Below are positions 20,700 through 29,687 of a stretch of 33,436 nucleotides of DNA, piece after piece. The translations under genes and the position numbers were made by a program. Origin of the DNA: Oscillospiraceae bacterium. GTDB taxonomy: Bacteria; Bacillota; Clostridia; Oscillospirales; Acutalibacteraceae. The number at the start of each line of letters is the position of its first letter. Position 1 is the first letter of the stretch. The notes below the pieces were generated by a model that saw only the letters and a program-made list of their open reading frames with translations, searched no databases and was not told the origin of the DNA. The stretch is taken from positions 1 to 33,436 of the forward strand of contig WRMQ01000020.1 in the NCBI GenBank assembly GCA_009777055.1, in the 5' to 3' direction.

Positions 20700-21587
20700 A
20701 TGAGCGGAAGAGCGGTGACGCGAAAAATGTGGCTTGCCCTGGCGGCGGCGGGTTTGGTGTATTTTTGCGTATGCGCGCTCGTCGCGGTGCGTGGCGCGCG
20801 GCAGACCTCGGGCGACGCCTATGTGAAGGAAAGCACGGCCACCGCCCCCACCGCGCCCTCCGCGGGCCAAACCGGCACGGAAAACAGGACGGAACAGGAC
20901 GATGGCATACACGAGGCCCCGGCGGGCTATGCCCCGGACGGCACGCGCCGCATGATCGCCCTCACCTTTGACGACGGACCCTTCAGCCCCGTGACGGAGG
21001 CGATTCTGGACGCCCTGGAGGCCTGCGATGGCAGGGCGACCTTCTTCTGTCTGGGCAACCGGGCGGAGACCTACGAAAAAACGCTGAGGCGGGCGGTGGA
21101 CCTGGGCTGCGAAATCGCCAGCCACTCCTATGCCCACAAGCGCCTGCCCACGCTGGGCGCCGCCGCGCTGGAAAAGGATTTTGCCAAAGCGAACGCCGCG
21201 CTGGAACAGTATTCCCAAAAGGCGCCCTCGCTGCTGCGGCCCCCCTTCGGCGACTATGACAAGCGCGTGCTTTCCAGCGCGGACATGCCTGTGATCCTGT
21301 GGAGTATCGACACCGTGGACTGGCAGTACGCCGAAACACCGGACGACAGGCGCGGCGTCTCCGGAAAGCGGCGGGACCTCGCGAAGATCGTCAACGGGGT
21401 GTATGACCAGCTGCAGGACGGCGACATTGTGCTGATGCACGACATCTTCCACATGAGCAAGGAGGCCGCCGTGCGCGTGATCCAGGATCTTTCCGACAAG
21501 GGCTGGCAGCTGGTGACGGTAACGGAGCTCTTCGCGATCAAGGGGATTGAGCTGGAGGACGGAAAGGTGTACTACTGCGCGAGGTGA
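20700..21587 (+). CDS. Membrane-anchored polysaccharide deacetylase (NodB/CE4 family, 295 aa)
   Basis: Removes N-acetyl groups from cell-wall or exopolysaccharide sugars outside the cell. N-terminal hydrophobic segment WLALAAAGLVYFCVCALVAV (anchor or signal), Thr/Pro-rich linker to about 75, then the NodB domain. Motif 1 is TFDDGP (Asp base and metal Asp), motif 2 is HSYAH (H-x3-H type), motif 3 is RPPFGDYD, motif 4 WSIDTVDW, motif 5 LMHDIF. All catalytic residues are present, so it should be active. Start at ATG 20700; an open frame reaches back to 20583 but is not needed. Terminated at 21595-21631. Confidence 0.93.
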   Translation: MSGRAVTRKMWLALAAAGLVYFCVCALVAVRGARQTSGDAYVKESTATAPTAPSAGQTGTENRTEQDDGIHEAPAGYAPDGTRRMIALTFDDGPFSPVTEAILDALEACDGRATFFCLGNRAETYEKTLRRAVDLGCEIASHSYAHKRLPTLGAAALEKDFAKANAALEQYSQKAPSLLRPPFGDYDKRVLSSADMPVILWSIDTVDWQYAETPDDRRGVSGKRRDLAKIVNGVYDQLQDGDIVLMHDIFHMSKEAAVRVIQDLSDKGWQLVTVTELFAIKGIELEDGKVYYCAR

Positions 21588-21594
21588 AAAAAGC

Positions 21595-21631
21595 AAAACA
21601 GGATCATCGCTTGAGCCGACGATCCTGTTTT
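21595..21631. terminator. Bidirectional terminator between the deacetylase and lipoprotein genes
   Basis: AAAACAGGATC (21595-21605) and GATCCTGTTTT (21621-21631) form a perfect 11-bp stem with A- and T-rich flanks, serving the convergent genes ending at 21587 and 21647. Confidence 0.88.
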
Positions 21632-21646
21632 GTTATATAGCGCCAA

Positions 21647-22603
21647 TTAGTATTTCAGGTCATATTGCTTTTCCAGCCCAATCATAACCGAAGCCGTGGT
21701 ATTGCCGACGTTAACGGTGATATCCGCTTTAAATCTTTCCATGTAATTAATGCTCTTTATGTTACCGGTTGCTTTATCAATGGTGCAGTCAATATAGCTC
21801 CCGGTATATGTCGGAGCGAATTGGGTGATTTTCAAAAGGGGGATATTGGCGGTGCCTTCTTCCAGCACTTTTTTTGTCATCAAATTCATTGCCTTGCCGT
21901 GGTTCGTTGTCGTTGGATTGACAGGCAGCTCGCTCAGCTTTTCGTCCTTTAAGGTGATTTTGATTTTGTAAACCGTTCCGGCATCCGTGCAAATCGCGCT
22001 GCTGACCATGGCCGGCGTCAGCGTACTGGACCAGCTTTGTCCCGATACCGGGAAATCATTGTGATTCGCGCCTTTGGCCACAGTGTCTTTCTCTGTCCAT
22101 TTGGCAAATAGGCCTTCCGCCCAGGAAATAAGCGTCGGAGCCATAGCTTGCAGCGTTCTGCTGCTGATGCTGACGCTGTCTTTGTCAATGATCGCGCGGT
22201 CACGCCAGGAATACCCCGGCTTATCCGTCTTCACCTTGTTTGCGCTCTTGTTGAAGTACTCCACGATCTCCGCCGTGGTGGTGGGCTTTTTGTCCGCCGC
22301 CGTGGTTGTGGCCGCCGTGGTTGTGGTTGTGGTTGTGGCGGTGCTCCCGGCTTGCGTGGTGGTTGTTGTTTCGGAGGTGGAATGGTCCGTCTCCGTGCTG
22401 ACCTCAGTCCCGCTGCTGCCGGGCTCTTCGAGAGTGGTCTCCCCGGTGCTGGGCTCCGCCGACGCCGACGCGTTTACCGTGAGCTCCACGGCGCTGGGTT
22501 CGGTCGTCGTTTCCCCGCCGCCGCCGCCGCAGGCCGCGAACAGGCTCAGGAGCATGGCCAGCGCAAGGCAGAGCGCCACGCGTGTTTTGCTGATTCTAAC
22601 CAA
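21647..22603 (-). CDS. Thr-rich lipoprotein (318 aa)
   Basis: Lipoprotein signal with lipobox LFAAC followed by GGGGG, so Cys24 should be lipidated outside the membrane. A Thr/Ser/Glu-rich spacer, about 30-112 with long Thr runs, leads to a C-terminal domain (about 115-318) I do not recognise: AEIVEYFNKSANKVKTDKPG start, long beta-rich remainder. This layout is common in Clostridia surface lipoproteins. TTG start at 22603 with AGGGG ten bases upstream. Own promoter at 22652-22680. The adjoining deacetylase is convergent. Confidence 0.85.
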   Translation of the reverse strand: MVRISKTRVALCLALAMLLSLFAACGGGGGETTTEPSAVELTVNASASAEPSTGETTLEEPGSSGTEVSTETDHSTSETTTTTQAGSTATTTTTTTAATTTAADKKPTTTAEIVEYFNKSANKVKTDKPGYSWRDRAIIDKDSVSISSRTLQAMAPTLISWAEGLFAKWTEKDTVAKGANHNDFPVSGQSWSSTLTPAMVSSAICTDAGTVYKIKITLKDEKLSELPVNPTTTNHGKAMNLMTKKVLEEGTANIPLLKITQFAPTYTGSYIDCTIDKATGNIKSINYMERFKADITVNVGNTTASVMIGLEKQYDLKY

Positions 22604-22651
22604 TATGAAGCATCCCCTTTATGATTTTATTCGCCCATAGCCATCCAATAG

Positions 22652-22680
22652 ATTATACTAAAAATTCCGCCGTCCGTCAA
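22652..22680 (-). promoter_or_regulatory. Promoter of the Thr-rich lipoprotein gene
   Basis: On the minus strand TTGACG (complement of 22675-22680), 17-bp spacer, TATAAT (complement of 22652-22657). The divergent FN3 gene has a TATAAT at 22759-22764 but no convincing -35. Confidence 0.8.
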
Positions 22681-22798
22681 GCCTAATGATTGGCAAAAGA
22701 AAAAATCTTTTCAAATAATCCGGAAAAAACTTTAGAATCCTTCTTCCGCGCCGTATCATATAATGAACTGTATTATACATAACGAGGAGCGAAGCAAC

Positions 22799-24088
22799 AT
22801 GGAACAGCGCACATTTTATCCGTGGGAGACCAATCCGGAAGCGGCCGCCTGTCATACGGAAGCGTCCGTCTGCCGCGTTCCCCCCGCCGGATTCCCGCCC
22901 CGGGACCCGGGGCGCCAGGAGCTGCCGGCCTCCTCCGCGCTGACTCCGCCGGCCTATTTGCTGGCCCACGCGTTTCAGGCCGACCAGGTTACGCTGCTGT
23001 GGGGCGCTTCGCCGCAGGCCGAGGGCTACCTGCTGCTGCGGGGCGAGACGCCGGAGCAGCTGCGGCCCATCGCCGCGGTGGAGGAGCCGTCCTACATAGA
23101 CACGCAGGTTTTGCCGGGGACGACATACTGGTATGCCGTGCGGGCCTACGGCGAGGCGGGGCAAAGCGCGCCGGCCATCGCGCCCGCGATTACCCTGCCC
23201 GCCGCGCCCGTGGCCGCGCGGGACACGCCTCTGGAGCTATCTCAAAATGTAGAATCAGATAAAAAATCAGAGCCGGCCCAAAATGTAGAGCCAGATAAAA
23301 ATACAGAGCCAAAAAAAAATCTGGAGCCCAAAAAAAGCCCGGAGCCTGAACCGGAAAAAACGCCCGCGCCGAAACAGGAAGCGGGGCCTGAAAAAGAAAG
23401 CGCGCCCCGCCTGGACCATGAGGCCAGCCTGGAAACGCCCGTGGCGCTGCAGGCCGCCACCCGGGGCACGCGGCAGATCGCGCTGTTCTGGCATCCCAGC
23501 GAGGGAGCGGAGGAATACCGCGTTTACCGCAGCCTTACCCCCTGGTGCTGCTACAGCCTTTGCGCGGAAACGAGGGAAACCCGCTACCTCGACGCCGTGC
23601 CGGACGCGGGGACAAAGTACTACTATTTTATCCAGGCCGTGCGGCGGGGGATTTGCAGCACCGCCAGCCCCATGGTGGAGGCCACGACCTTTCCGCCGCT
23701 GCCGGAGCCAGAGCCGCCGGGCCGGGTGCGTGCCGTGGCTGTGGGCTCCGGCGCGGTGGAGCTTCGATGGGAGCATGCCCGCGGCGCCGCGGCTTACCTG
23801 GTCAGCGCGCGCCGGGGCGTGGGCGAGGAGTTCAAGCTTGTGGGTCAGACCCTGGACGACGTTTTTTTGCACCAGGATCTGCCGCCGGACAGCTGTATCG
23901 ACTACCGGGTGCAGTCTTACCACGACAGCGGCGTGAGCGAGCCCTCCCTCATCGCCAGCGCGAAGACCGCTGGCTTACGCGCGCCGGCGCAGAGCCGGGG
24001 AGGCGGTACGCGCTCTTCGGCGGCGGCCGGAAACAACGTGCGACGCTTTCCATCGTTTTCGCTGCAAGCGCTCAACCGGGGCTTTTGA
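22799..24088 (+). CDS. Protein with three fibronectin type III-like domains (429 aa)
   Basis: Three FN3-like modules: about 50-130 (VTLLWGASPQAEGYLLLRGE...TTYWYAVRAYGEAG), about 215-295 (IALFWHPSEGAEEYRVYRS...TKYYYFIQAV), and about 305-390 (VELRWEHARGAAAYLVSARR...CIDYRVQSYHDSG). Between the first two is a low-complexity Glu/Pro/Lys/Asn stretch of repeated EPDKN-like units. No signal peptide or membrane helix is visible, which is unusual because FN3 proteins of bacteria are mostly secreted. Start at ATG 22799 with GAGGAG nine bases before it; the longer frame from 22763 lacks an SD. Role unknown. Confidence 0.82.
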   Translation: MEQRTFYPWETNPEAAACHTEASVCRVPPAGFPPRDPGRQELPASSALTPPAYLLAHAFQADQVTLLWGASPQAEGYLLLRGETPEQLRPIAAVEEPSYIDTQVLPGTTYWYAVRAYGEAGQSAPAIAPAITLPAAPVAARDTPLELSQNVESDKKSEPAQNVEPDKNTEPKKNLEPKKSPEPEPEKTPAPKQEAGPEKESAPRLDHEASLETPVALQAATRGTRQIALFWHPSEGAEEYRVYRSLTPWCCYSLCAETRETRYLDAVPDAGTKYYYFIQAVRRGICSTASPMVEATTFPPLPEPEPPGRVRAVAVGSGAVELRWEHARGAAAYLVSARRGVGEEFKLVGQTLDDVFLHQDLPPDSCIDYRVQSYHDSGVSEPSLIASAKTAGLRAPAQSRGGGTRSSAAAGNNVRRFPSFSLQALNRGF

Positions 24089-24124
24089 GGAATAAAAAAA
24101 CGGGAATAAAAACAACAAAAGCTC

Positions 24125-24153
24125 TTGACGCACGTGTCAATACGTGTTATAAT
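24125..24153 (+). promoter_or_regulatory. hicAB promoter and operator
   Basis: TTGACG (24125-24130), 17-bp spacer, TATAAT (24148-24153). The spacer contains CACGT (24131-24135) and ACGTG (24142-24146), an inverted repeat with a 6-bp gap, a probable site for autorepression by HicB. Confidence 0.82.
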
Positions 24154-24180
24154 AATGTTGAATGAAAGGGGACTTTCAGG

Positions 24181-24387
24181 ATGCCGATGACACCGAAGCA
24201 GATGATCCGCCTTCTTGAATCTAATGGGTTCGTTGAGGTTAGCCAGAATGGTTCGCACAAAAAATTTCGCAATCACGAAACAGGAAACCAAACCATGGTC
24301 CCTTTTCATACCAAAGACCTAACGAAGCCGTTGGAGCAGGAAATCTTGAAGCAAGCCGGTTTGAAACGCCGTTCCGGGGAAAAATAA
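24181..24387 (+). CDS. hicA: HicA-type mRNA interferase toxin (68 aa)
   Basis: Small double-stranded-RNA-binding-fold toxin that cleaves mRNA when its partner is lost. MTPKQMIRLLESNGFVEVSQNGSHKKF carries the family's catalytic His in GSHKKF; VPFHTKDLTKPLEQEILKQAGL completes the fold. Normal size. AAAGGGG SD region before ATG 24181. Followed by hicB after 26 bp in the toxin-first order, as is usual for hicAB. Confidence 0.93.
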   Translation: MPMTPKQMIRLLESNGFVEVSQNGSHKKFRNHETGNQTMVPFHTKDLTKPLEQEILKQAGLKRRSGEK

Positions 24388-24413
24388 AGACATCTCAGAC
24401 TGGAGGCTGTTTG

Positions 24414-24821
24414 ATGAAAGGAAAGCATTTTTACCCAGCCGTTTTCAGCCAGGAAAAGGATGATCCTCGCTACACCGTGATTTTCCCTGATCTTCCCGGT
24501 TGTGCCACGCAGGGAGATACGCTGGATGAGGCCTACGAAATGGCATTTGCGGCCCTCGGGCTTTATTTGCAGCAGGACGACGGCGCTTTTGTTTATCCTC
24601 CGGCATGCAGCCCGTTGGATATTTATCTTAAAAAAGGCGAGTTCTCCGTGCTGATTGAGTTCGACGAAGCGGAGTACAGGCGCAGACACGGTGTACAGAT
24701 GGTGAAAAAAACAATTACCATTCCATCTTGGGTCAACGCCGCGGCAGAGCGCATGGGCGTGAATTTTTCCGCAACGCTTACGGAGAGCCTGGTTCATCTG
24801 ATTGAGCAGAAATCCGCATAA
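24414..24821 (+). CDS. hicB: HicB-type antitoxin (135 aa)
   Basis: Degraded RNase H-like fold: YPAVFSQEKDDPRYTVIFPDLPGCATQGDTLDEAYEMAFAALGLYL is the HicB signature. Then a C-terminal ribbon-helix-helix part, VKKTITIPSWVNAAAERMGVNFSATLTESL, for DNA binding at the operator. The start is ATG 24414, seven bases after GGAGG; a TTG codon just before it is not needed. It neutralises HicA and represses the pair. Confidence 0.93.
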   Translation: MKGKHFYPAVFSQEKDDPRYTVIFPDLPGCATQGDTLDEAYEMAFAALGLYLQQDDGAFVYPPACSPLDIYLKKGEFSVLIEFDEAEYRRRHGVQMVKKTITIPSWVNAAAERMGVNFSATLTESLVHLIEQKSA

Positions 24822-24864
24822 CTCCACGCGCTGGCGGATCATTTCAGATGAAGGAGCAGGTCCG

Positions 24865-25728
24865 ATGGATTCATCCCCCCGCGGCGATACCCGCAAGGGG
24901 CCGCTGTTTATGCTCGCCGCCTCCCTGTGCTGGAGCCTGGGCGGGCTGTGTATCAAATATATCCCCTGGAACGCCATGAGCATCGTCGGGCTGCGGGCCC
25001 TGCTGGCCGCCGCGGTGTTTGTCGTCTATCGCCGCGGTGTGAAAATCAGCTTCACACGGGGCAATGTTCTGGGCGCGGCCTGCCTGGCGGCCACGACGAT
25101 CCTGTTCGTGTTCTCCAACAAGATGACCACCGCCGCCGCCGCGATTCTGCTGCAGTTTACCGCGCCGATCTTTATCATATTAATAGAGCTTGTGTTTCAC
25201 AGAAAAAAGCCCGGGACGGGAGAGCTCATCGCCGTGGGCGCGACAATGTTGGGGATGCTGCTCTTTTTCGCCGATCAACTGGAGCCCGGCGGGCCGCTGG
25301 GGAACCTGCTTGCCATCGCCTCGGGTCTGTGCTTCGCGGGGGTCTTCGTGTGCAACAAAAGGCCGGACACCGACCCGGAGCACGCGCTGCTGCTGGGCTT
25401 TTTGATCAACGCCGCCGCCGGCCTGCCCTTCCTGTTCGGCTCTGTTACGGCGGACCCTGTGGCCTGGGGCTTTGTGATTCTGCTTGGCACGGTGCAGGTG
25501 GGGCTGGCCTATGTGTTTTTTTCCATGGGCATCCGGCGCTGTCCTGCCCTGCCGGCGTGTTTGATTACCGCGGCGGAGCCCGTGCTCAACCCTGTTTGGG
25601 TGGCCCTGGCCGCCGGCGAAACCCCCGGGCCCTTCGCCATGGCGGGCGGCGCGGTGATCGTCGCGGCGGTGGTGATTTATCATGTATGGAGCTTTTCGAA
25701 ATATCGTCCCCCTTCCCGGACATACTAA
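24865..25728 (+). CDS. EamA-family membrane transporter (DMT superfamily, 287 aa)
   Basis: About ten hydrophobic segments in two EamA repeats: [20 protein letters not shown] opens the first, [20 protein letters not shown] the second. Family members export small metabolites or amino acids; substrate cannot be told from sequence. Start at ATG 24865, eight bases after AAGGAG. It follows hicB by 43 bp and precedes the protease gene, whose SD overlaps its end region. Not functionally tied to hicAB as far as can be seen. Confidence 0.92.
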   Translation: MDSSPRGDTRKGPLFMLAASLCWSLGGLCIKYIPWNAMSIVGLRALLAAAVFVVYRRGVKISFTRGNVLGAACLAATTILFVFSNKMTTAAAAILLQFTAPIFIILIELVFHRKKPGTGELIAVGATMLGMLLFFADQLEPGGPLGNLLAIASGLCFAGVFVCNKRPDTDPEHALLLGFLINAAAGLPFLFGSVTADPVAWGFVILLGTVQVGLAYVFFSMGIRRCPALPACLITAAEPVLNPVWVALAAGETPGPFAMAGGAVIVAAVVIYHVWSFSKYRPPSRTY

Positions 25729-25757
25729 GCAGGTACATCCGGAAGGGGGATTTTGCT

Positions 25758-26429
25758 GTGTGTCAAAGCAACCAGGAGGCCAGACCGGAGGCCTCTATGC
25801 CGGACGGCGCCGCGGGCGTCACCCTGGAGGGCCACAGGGGGCTGATCCACTGCCTGACGGTCATCGGGCAGATCGAGGGGCACGTAGAGCTGCCTTCGGA
25901 CACGAAGACCACGAAATATGAGCATGTCATCCCGCAGCTGGTGGCCATTGAGGAGAGCCGCGAGGTGCGGGGGCTGCTCATTGTTCTCAACACCGTGGGA
26001 GGGGATATTGAGGCGGGCCTCGCTTTGGCGGAGCTCATTGCCGGAATGAAGACGCCCACGGTATCGCTGGTGCTGGGAGGCGGGCACTCCATCGGCGTGC
26101 CTCTGGCCGTGTCGGCCCGGCGGTCATTCATCGCGCGCTCGGCCACGATGACCATCCACCCCGTGCGGCTCAACGGCATGGTGCTGGGCGTGCCACAGAC
26201 GCTCTCCTATTTTGAGCAGATGCAGGAGCGCATTGTGCGCTTCGTGTCCCAGAACTCCCGGGTGGACCCGGACCGTTATCGCAAAATGATGCTGGAAACC
26301 GGCGAGCTGGCCATGGATTTCGGCACGGTGCTCAGCGGCGAGCAGGCCGTGAGCGAGGGCCTGATCGACGAAATCGGAGGCTTGTCAAGCGCGATCGCGT
26401 GCTTGTACGGGATGATACCGGAGGAGTGA
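25758..26429 (+). CDS. TepA/ClpP-like serine protease (223 aa)
   Basis: ClpP/crotonase fold, TepA (YmfB) group associated with sporulating Bacillota. [37 protein letters not shown], then [16 protein letters not shown] with the catalytic Ser (GHSIG), and a His in [26 protein letters not shown] closes the domain. GTG start at 25758 with AAGGGGG eight bases before it; ATG 25686 in the same frame would overlap the EamA gene and has a weak SD. The open frame continues back to 24927 only because it runs through EamA in another frame. In many Clostridia this gene is near ftsK; here the neighbour differs. Confidence 0.87.
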   Translation: MCQSNQEARPEASMPDGAAGVTLEGHRGLIHCLTVIGQIEGHVELPSDTKTTKYEHVIPQLVAIEESREVRGLLIVLNTVGGDIEAGLALAELIAGMKTPTVSLVLGGGHSIGVPLAVSARRSFIARSATMTIHPVRLNGMVLGVPQTLSYFEQMQERIVRFVSQNSRVDPDRYRKMMLETGELAMDFGTVLSGEQAVSEGLIDEIGGLSSAIACLYGMIPEE

Positions 26430-26538
26430 GCGTTTTGTTTTATACGCTTCGTGACATTAGGAAAACATCCCTTTGAAAATTTCGATAAGGCTGCGGAGCT
26501 TAGTCGCTTTCCCGCAAAAAATTCCTTCCGCAAAAGCA

Positions 26539-26578
26539 AAAGCATCAGCCGGCTATATGCATAACCGACTGATGCTTT
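26539..26578. terminator. Bidirectional terminator after the protease gene
   Basis: AAAGCATCAG (26539-26548) pairs with CTGATGCTTT (26569-26578), followed by more T on the plus strand and A-rich sequence on the other side. It lies between the convergent genes ending at 26429 and 26589. The 26430-26538 stretch has nothing else recognisable. Confidence 0.88.
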
Positions 26579-26588
26579 TTTTATCCGG

Positions 26589-27173
26589 TTACCGGTTGTA
26601 ATAGCTCACATTAATGATCGCTTCGGGGTTTCTCTCGCTGAGCCGGACATTATATTCCGTGGGCCCGTTCCAGGGCTGGTTGGGAACACTGATACTTGGC
26701 GCGGGAGCGGGCAGCGGCATAACGGCGGCTGGCGGGACGGGGGGCGCCGGCCTGGCCGCCGGCTGCGCGGGCATCGCGGCGGGCATCGCGGCGTTTACGG
26801 GCATCGCGGCGCTTATGGGCTTCGGCGCGGCGCTGGAGACGGGCTGCGGCGGGGCCGGGAACAGCGCGCGCAGCATATCCGGCTGCGCGGTTCCGTTTTC
26901 CGCGAGGCCGTGATTGCGCTGGAACATGCGCACGGCGGTCTCTGTCGCGGCATCGTAATTGCCGTTGATCTCCAGGTTGTAGCCGTTGAGATACAGCGCG
27001 GCCTGCAGCAAATAAACAAGATTGCTTTGCTCGCCTTTTTGGAACGTTTGGCTCATTCCCGACTCTCTTCTGAACAGCTCGGCCAGAACCTTCTGCATCT
27101 GAGAGCAGCGCGCGTACATCGCCGGCCCCATTTGCTGGCTCCCCATATCGCCGTAATTTTGATTCACTGCCAT
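26589..27173 (-). CDS. Peptidoglycan-binding-domain protein (194 aa)
   Basis: PG_binding_1-type module at about 50-105: LVYLLQAALYLNGYNLEINGNYDAATETAVRMFQRNHGL and ENGTAQPDMLRALF. A long Ala/Pro linker of repeated AMPxxAAMPA units follows, then a C-terminal RNPEAIINVSYYNR tail. No signal peptide, so it may act inside the cell or forespore, or be released by lysis. Start at ATG 27173 (MAVNQNYGDMGSQQMGP) behind AGAGGACA; six more residues to 27191 are possible. Confidence 0.82.
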   Translation of the reverse strand: MAVNQNYGDMGSQQMGPAMYARCSQMQKVLAELFRRESGMSQTFQKGEQSNLVYLLQAALYLNGYNLEINGNYDAATETAVRMFQRNHGLAENGTAQPDMLRALFPAPPQPVSSAAPKPISAAMPVNAAMPAAMPAQPAARPAPPVPPAAVMPLPAPAPSISVPNQPWNGPTEYNVRLSERNPEAIINVSYYNR

Positions 27174-27249
27174 AATTTGTCCTCTTTCCATCTTTTATAG
27201 TATAGGCATGTCTGCCTCGTACATCATATGCAAAAAAACGCACGCGGTG

Positions 27250-27278
27250 TTGACATCTAAAAATAAATATGATATCAT
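27250..27278 (+). promoter_or_regulatory. Promoter of the 27325 gene
   Basis: TTGACA (27250-27255), 17-bp spacer, TATCAT (27273-27278), 47 bp before the ATG at 27325. Confidence 0.8.
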
Positions 27279-27324
27279 CAGATAGCCTGAACAGGTAAGC
27301 TAATATAAAGAAAGCGGGTTGGCA

Positions 27325-28068
27325 ATGAAAAAATTACTTCGTGTTTTTTTGGTACTGCTGCTGTGCGGAGCGATGACACTTGGCGCCGCGGCAAAAGAAA
27401 CGCCGGATATCCCGTGGCAGGCGGAAAGATTCTATGAAGTCCATGCGCAATCGAATGAAGAAGCTGACGAGGAGTTGATTACGCGAGGCGAAGCGCTGAT
27501 GCGCGAAACGCTTGCTGTGCTCACAGGCGACGAATTTACGATTTACCATAATGAACAGTGGGTACTTTCCTACAACGGGGAGCTTTTTTCCTCAACCTTT
27601 GGCATCCAGCGAGTGTTTGATCTGTATAGCCAAGAGCTGTACTATGAAGTAAACCGGAACTTCAGGATCTATTTTGATCTCCCTCTGGAAAACCGCAATC
27701 GATTTATTTCCGCGAAATCGGTTGAAATGCTATACAAGCTGGTCAGGCTTGAAATGCCCGAGGAGTTCAATGTAAGGGAAGCGCAAGGCGCTGTTATCGT
27801 TGATTTTGAAGCGGAGGGATTGACATTTACGTTTTCTTATAACGAAGATGGCAAGCTAAGCAGGCTGAGGATAAATGAAGGATCGGCCAGCTTTTCCCTT
27901 GATCCAAACGCCATTGAAACCAAGGCGCAGAAAAAGCTGCTCAGTACTTTTTTGATGATTCGCTTGCCTGCGCGGTATTATGATATTGTTTGGGCCTTAA
28001 TTACGCCGATGAGCATTTTGTTTACGATTTTTTGGAACCTGGTCAGCAGCCTCGGTATTTACCCCTAA
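27325..28068 (+). CDS. Exported protein with C-terminal membrane helix (247 aa), function unknown
   Basis: Signal peptide MKKLLRVFLVLLLCGAMTLGAAA, then a mixed alpha/beta exterior domain rich in charged residues (ITRGEALMRETLAVLTGDEF, YNGELFSSTFGIQRVF), and a C-terminal hydrophobic helix ITPMSILFTIFWNLVSSLG that should anchor it. No known family identified. Start at ATG 27325 (a TTG two codons earlier lacks advantage). Isolated between two divergently or convergently placed genes, with its own promoter and a strong terminator. Confidence 0.82.
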   Translation: MKKLLRVFLVLLLCGAMTLGAAAKETPDIPWQAERFYEVHAQSNEEADEELITRGEALMRETLAVLTGDEFTIYHNEQWVLSYNGELFSSTFGIQRVFDLYSQELYYEVNRNFRIYFDLPLENRNRFISAKSVEMLYKLVRLEMPEEFNVREAQGAVIVDFEAEGLTFTFSYNEDGKLSRLRINEGSASFSLDPNAIETKAQKKLLSTFLMIRLPARYYDIVWALITPMSILFTIFWNLVSSLGIYP

Positions 28069-28090
28069 TACTCATTTTTTCTATTGAATT

Positions 28091-28129
28091 AACCCCCCCT
28101 GTTCGCCGATAAGGCTAACAGGGGGGGTT
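28091..28129. terminator. Perfect 13-bp bidirectional terminator
   Basis: AACCCCCCCTGTT (28091-28103) and AACAGGGGGGGTT (28117-28129). It serves the exported-protein gene and spoIVA, which converge here. Confidence 0.9.
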
Positions 28130-28154
28130 ATCGTTGCCAAACAACTTATAATCA

Positions 28155-29633
28155 CTACAAAATAATACAAATCAGCCCCGAGCAGCCCTCGTTGACGACC
28201 TTCTCGATGGTCTCCTGGAACTTCATGCGGGCCTCGGCGGGCATGCGGTAGAGCTTGTTGTGCAGGCCCTCGTTCACCAGCTCGTGGAGGCTTTTGCCGA
28301 AGATGTTGGATTTCCAGATGGCGGCGGGGTTTTCCTCAAACTCGTTGAGCAGGTACATGACGAGCTCCTCGCTTTGGGATTCCGATCCCACAATGGGCGC
28401 GACCTCGGTGGTGATGTTCGTCTTCATGATATGCAGCGATGGCGCGGAGGCCCGCAGCCGTACGCCGTAGCGCCCGCCCTGCCGCATCAGCTCCGGCTCC
28501 TCCAGGCTCAGCTCCTCCAGGGAGGGCAGAACGATGCCGTAGCCCGTGGCCTCCACCTCGTCCAGGGCGTTCTTGATGCGGTCGTAGGCCGATTTCGTTC
28601 TGGAAAGCTCGCTGAGCCAGCGCAGGAGGTCGTTTTCGTCGTTGATCTCCAGGCCCGTGGATTCCGCCAGCACCCGGTAGAAGAGCTCCTGCGGGACATT
28701 GACGTCCACCGCGGCGGCCCCTTCCGAAAGGTTCACATGGCCGAGCTCCGCGCCGCTGATATGCTCGCTGCCCTGCAGGGAGGCCGCGAAGCCCCTTGTG
28801 TCCCGCACATGGCGCATGCCCATGGCGGAGCCGCGCACGCTCTGGTAGATGCTCGAGCGCAGCCAATGCTCCTGCTCCAGGGAGAGGATCCAGCCCGGAA
28901 GGTTCACGGAAACCTCGCGGATGGGGAACTCGAACAGAATCTGAGAGATGATCTGCTTGATCTGCCACTCGGTGAGGTTGAGGCAGTTGACAGGGATCAC
29001 CGGTACGTTGTGCTTGTTGGAAAGCTGCTGGGCCATCGCCGCCGTGGCCGCGGCCTCGGGGTTGGTGGAGTTGAGCAGCACCACGAAGGGCTTTTTGAGC
29101 TCCTGGAGCTCCCGGATCACACGCTCCTCCGCCTCGGCGTATTCATCCCGGGGAATCTCGCTGATGGAGCCGTCTGTGGTAACGACCAGGCCAATGGTGC
29201 TGTGCTCGCTGATGACCTTACGGGTGCCGATCTCCGCGGCCATGTTGAAGGGAATCTCCTCCTCATACCAGGGGGTGAGCACCATGCGGGGCTGGTCGTC
29301 CTCAATGTATCCCAGGGCGCTGGGCACGATGTAGCCCACGCAGTCGATCATGCGCACGCGTAATTTCGCGTTGCCGGGAAGGCTGATCTCCACCGCCTCC
29401 TCGGGGATGAATTTGGGCTCCGTGGTCATAATCGTGCGCCCGGAGGCCGACTGCGGCAGCTCATCCTGGGCCCGCTCGCGCTTGGCGTCCATGACGATAT
29501 TGGGCAGCACGAGGGTATCCATGAACTGCTTGATGAAGGTGGATTTGCCCGTGCGCACCGGCCCCACCACGCCGATATAGATATCCCCCTGGGTGCGCTG
29601 CGCGATGTCGGCGTATATGCTGCGTTCTTCCAT
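28155..29633 (-). CDS. spoIVA: Stage IV sporulation protein A (492 aa)
   Basis: ATP-hydrolysing protein that polymerises on the forespore surface and forms the basal layer of the spore coat. IYADIAQRTQGDIYIGVVGPVRTGKSTFIKQFM has Walker A GPVRTGKS; MIDCVGYIVPSALGY is the Walker B-like part; TDGSISEIPRDEY and VVLLNSTNP follow. Full length of the family (about 492 aa) with the usual C-terminal end GCSGLICIIL. GGAGG SD before ATG 29633. Transcribed after the SPOCS-LysM gene. Its presence indicates an endospore former. Confidence 0.98.
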   Translation of the reverse strand: MEERSIYADIAQRTQGDIYIGVVGPVRTGKSTFIKQFMDTLVLPNIVMDAKRERAQDELPQSASGRTIMTTEPKFIPEEAVEISLPGNAKLRVRMIDCVGYIVPSALGYIEDDQPRMVLTPWYEEEIPFNMAAEIGTRKVISEHSTIGLVVTTDGSISEIPRDEYAEAEERVIRELQELKKPFVVLLNSTNPEAAATAAMAQQLSNKHNVPVIPVNCLNLTEWQIKQIISQILFEFPIREVSVNLPGWILSLEQEHWLRSSIYQSVRGSAMGMRHVRDTRGFAASLQGSEHISGAELGHVNLSEGAAAVDVNVPQELFYRVLAESTGLEINDENDLLRWLSELSRTKSAYDRIKNALDEVEATGYGIVLPSLEELSLEEPELMRQGGRYGVRLRASAPSLHIMKTNITTEVAPIVGSESQSEELVMYLLNEFEENPAAIWKSNIFGKSLHELVNEGLHNKLYRMPAEARMKFQETIEKVVNEGCSGLICIIL

Positions 29634-29687
29634 GCTGTATATCCTCCTTGTAAGTTCATCGAAATAGGCCGGGGCTTTGCCAATAAG

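Noticed and set aside
24927-25757. Long upstream extension of the TepA-like frame
   Set aside because: It runs through the EamA gene in another frame and translates to Arg/Gly-rich shadow sequence; a GTG start with a good SD exists at 25758.
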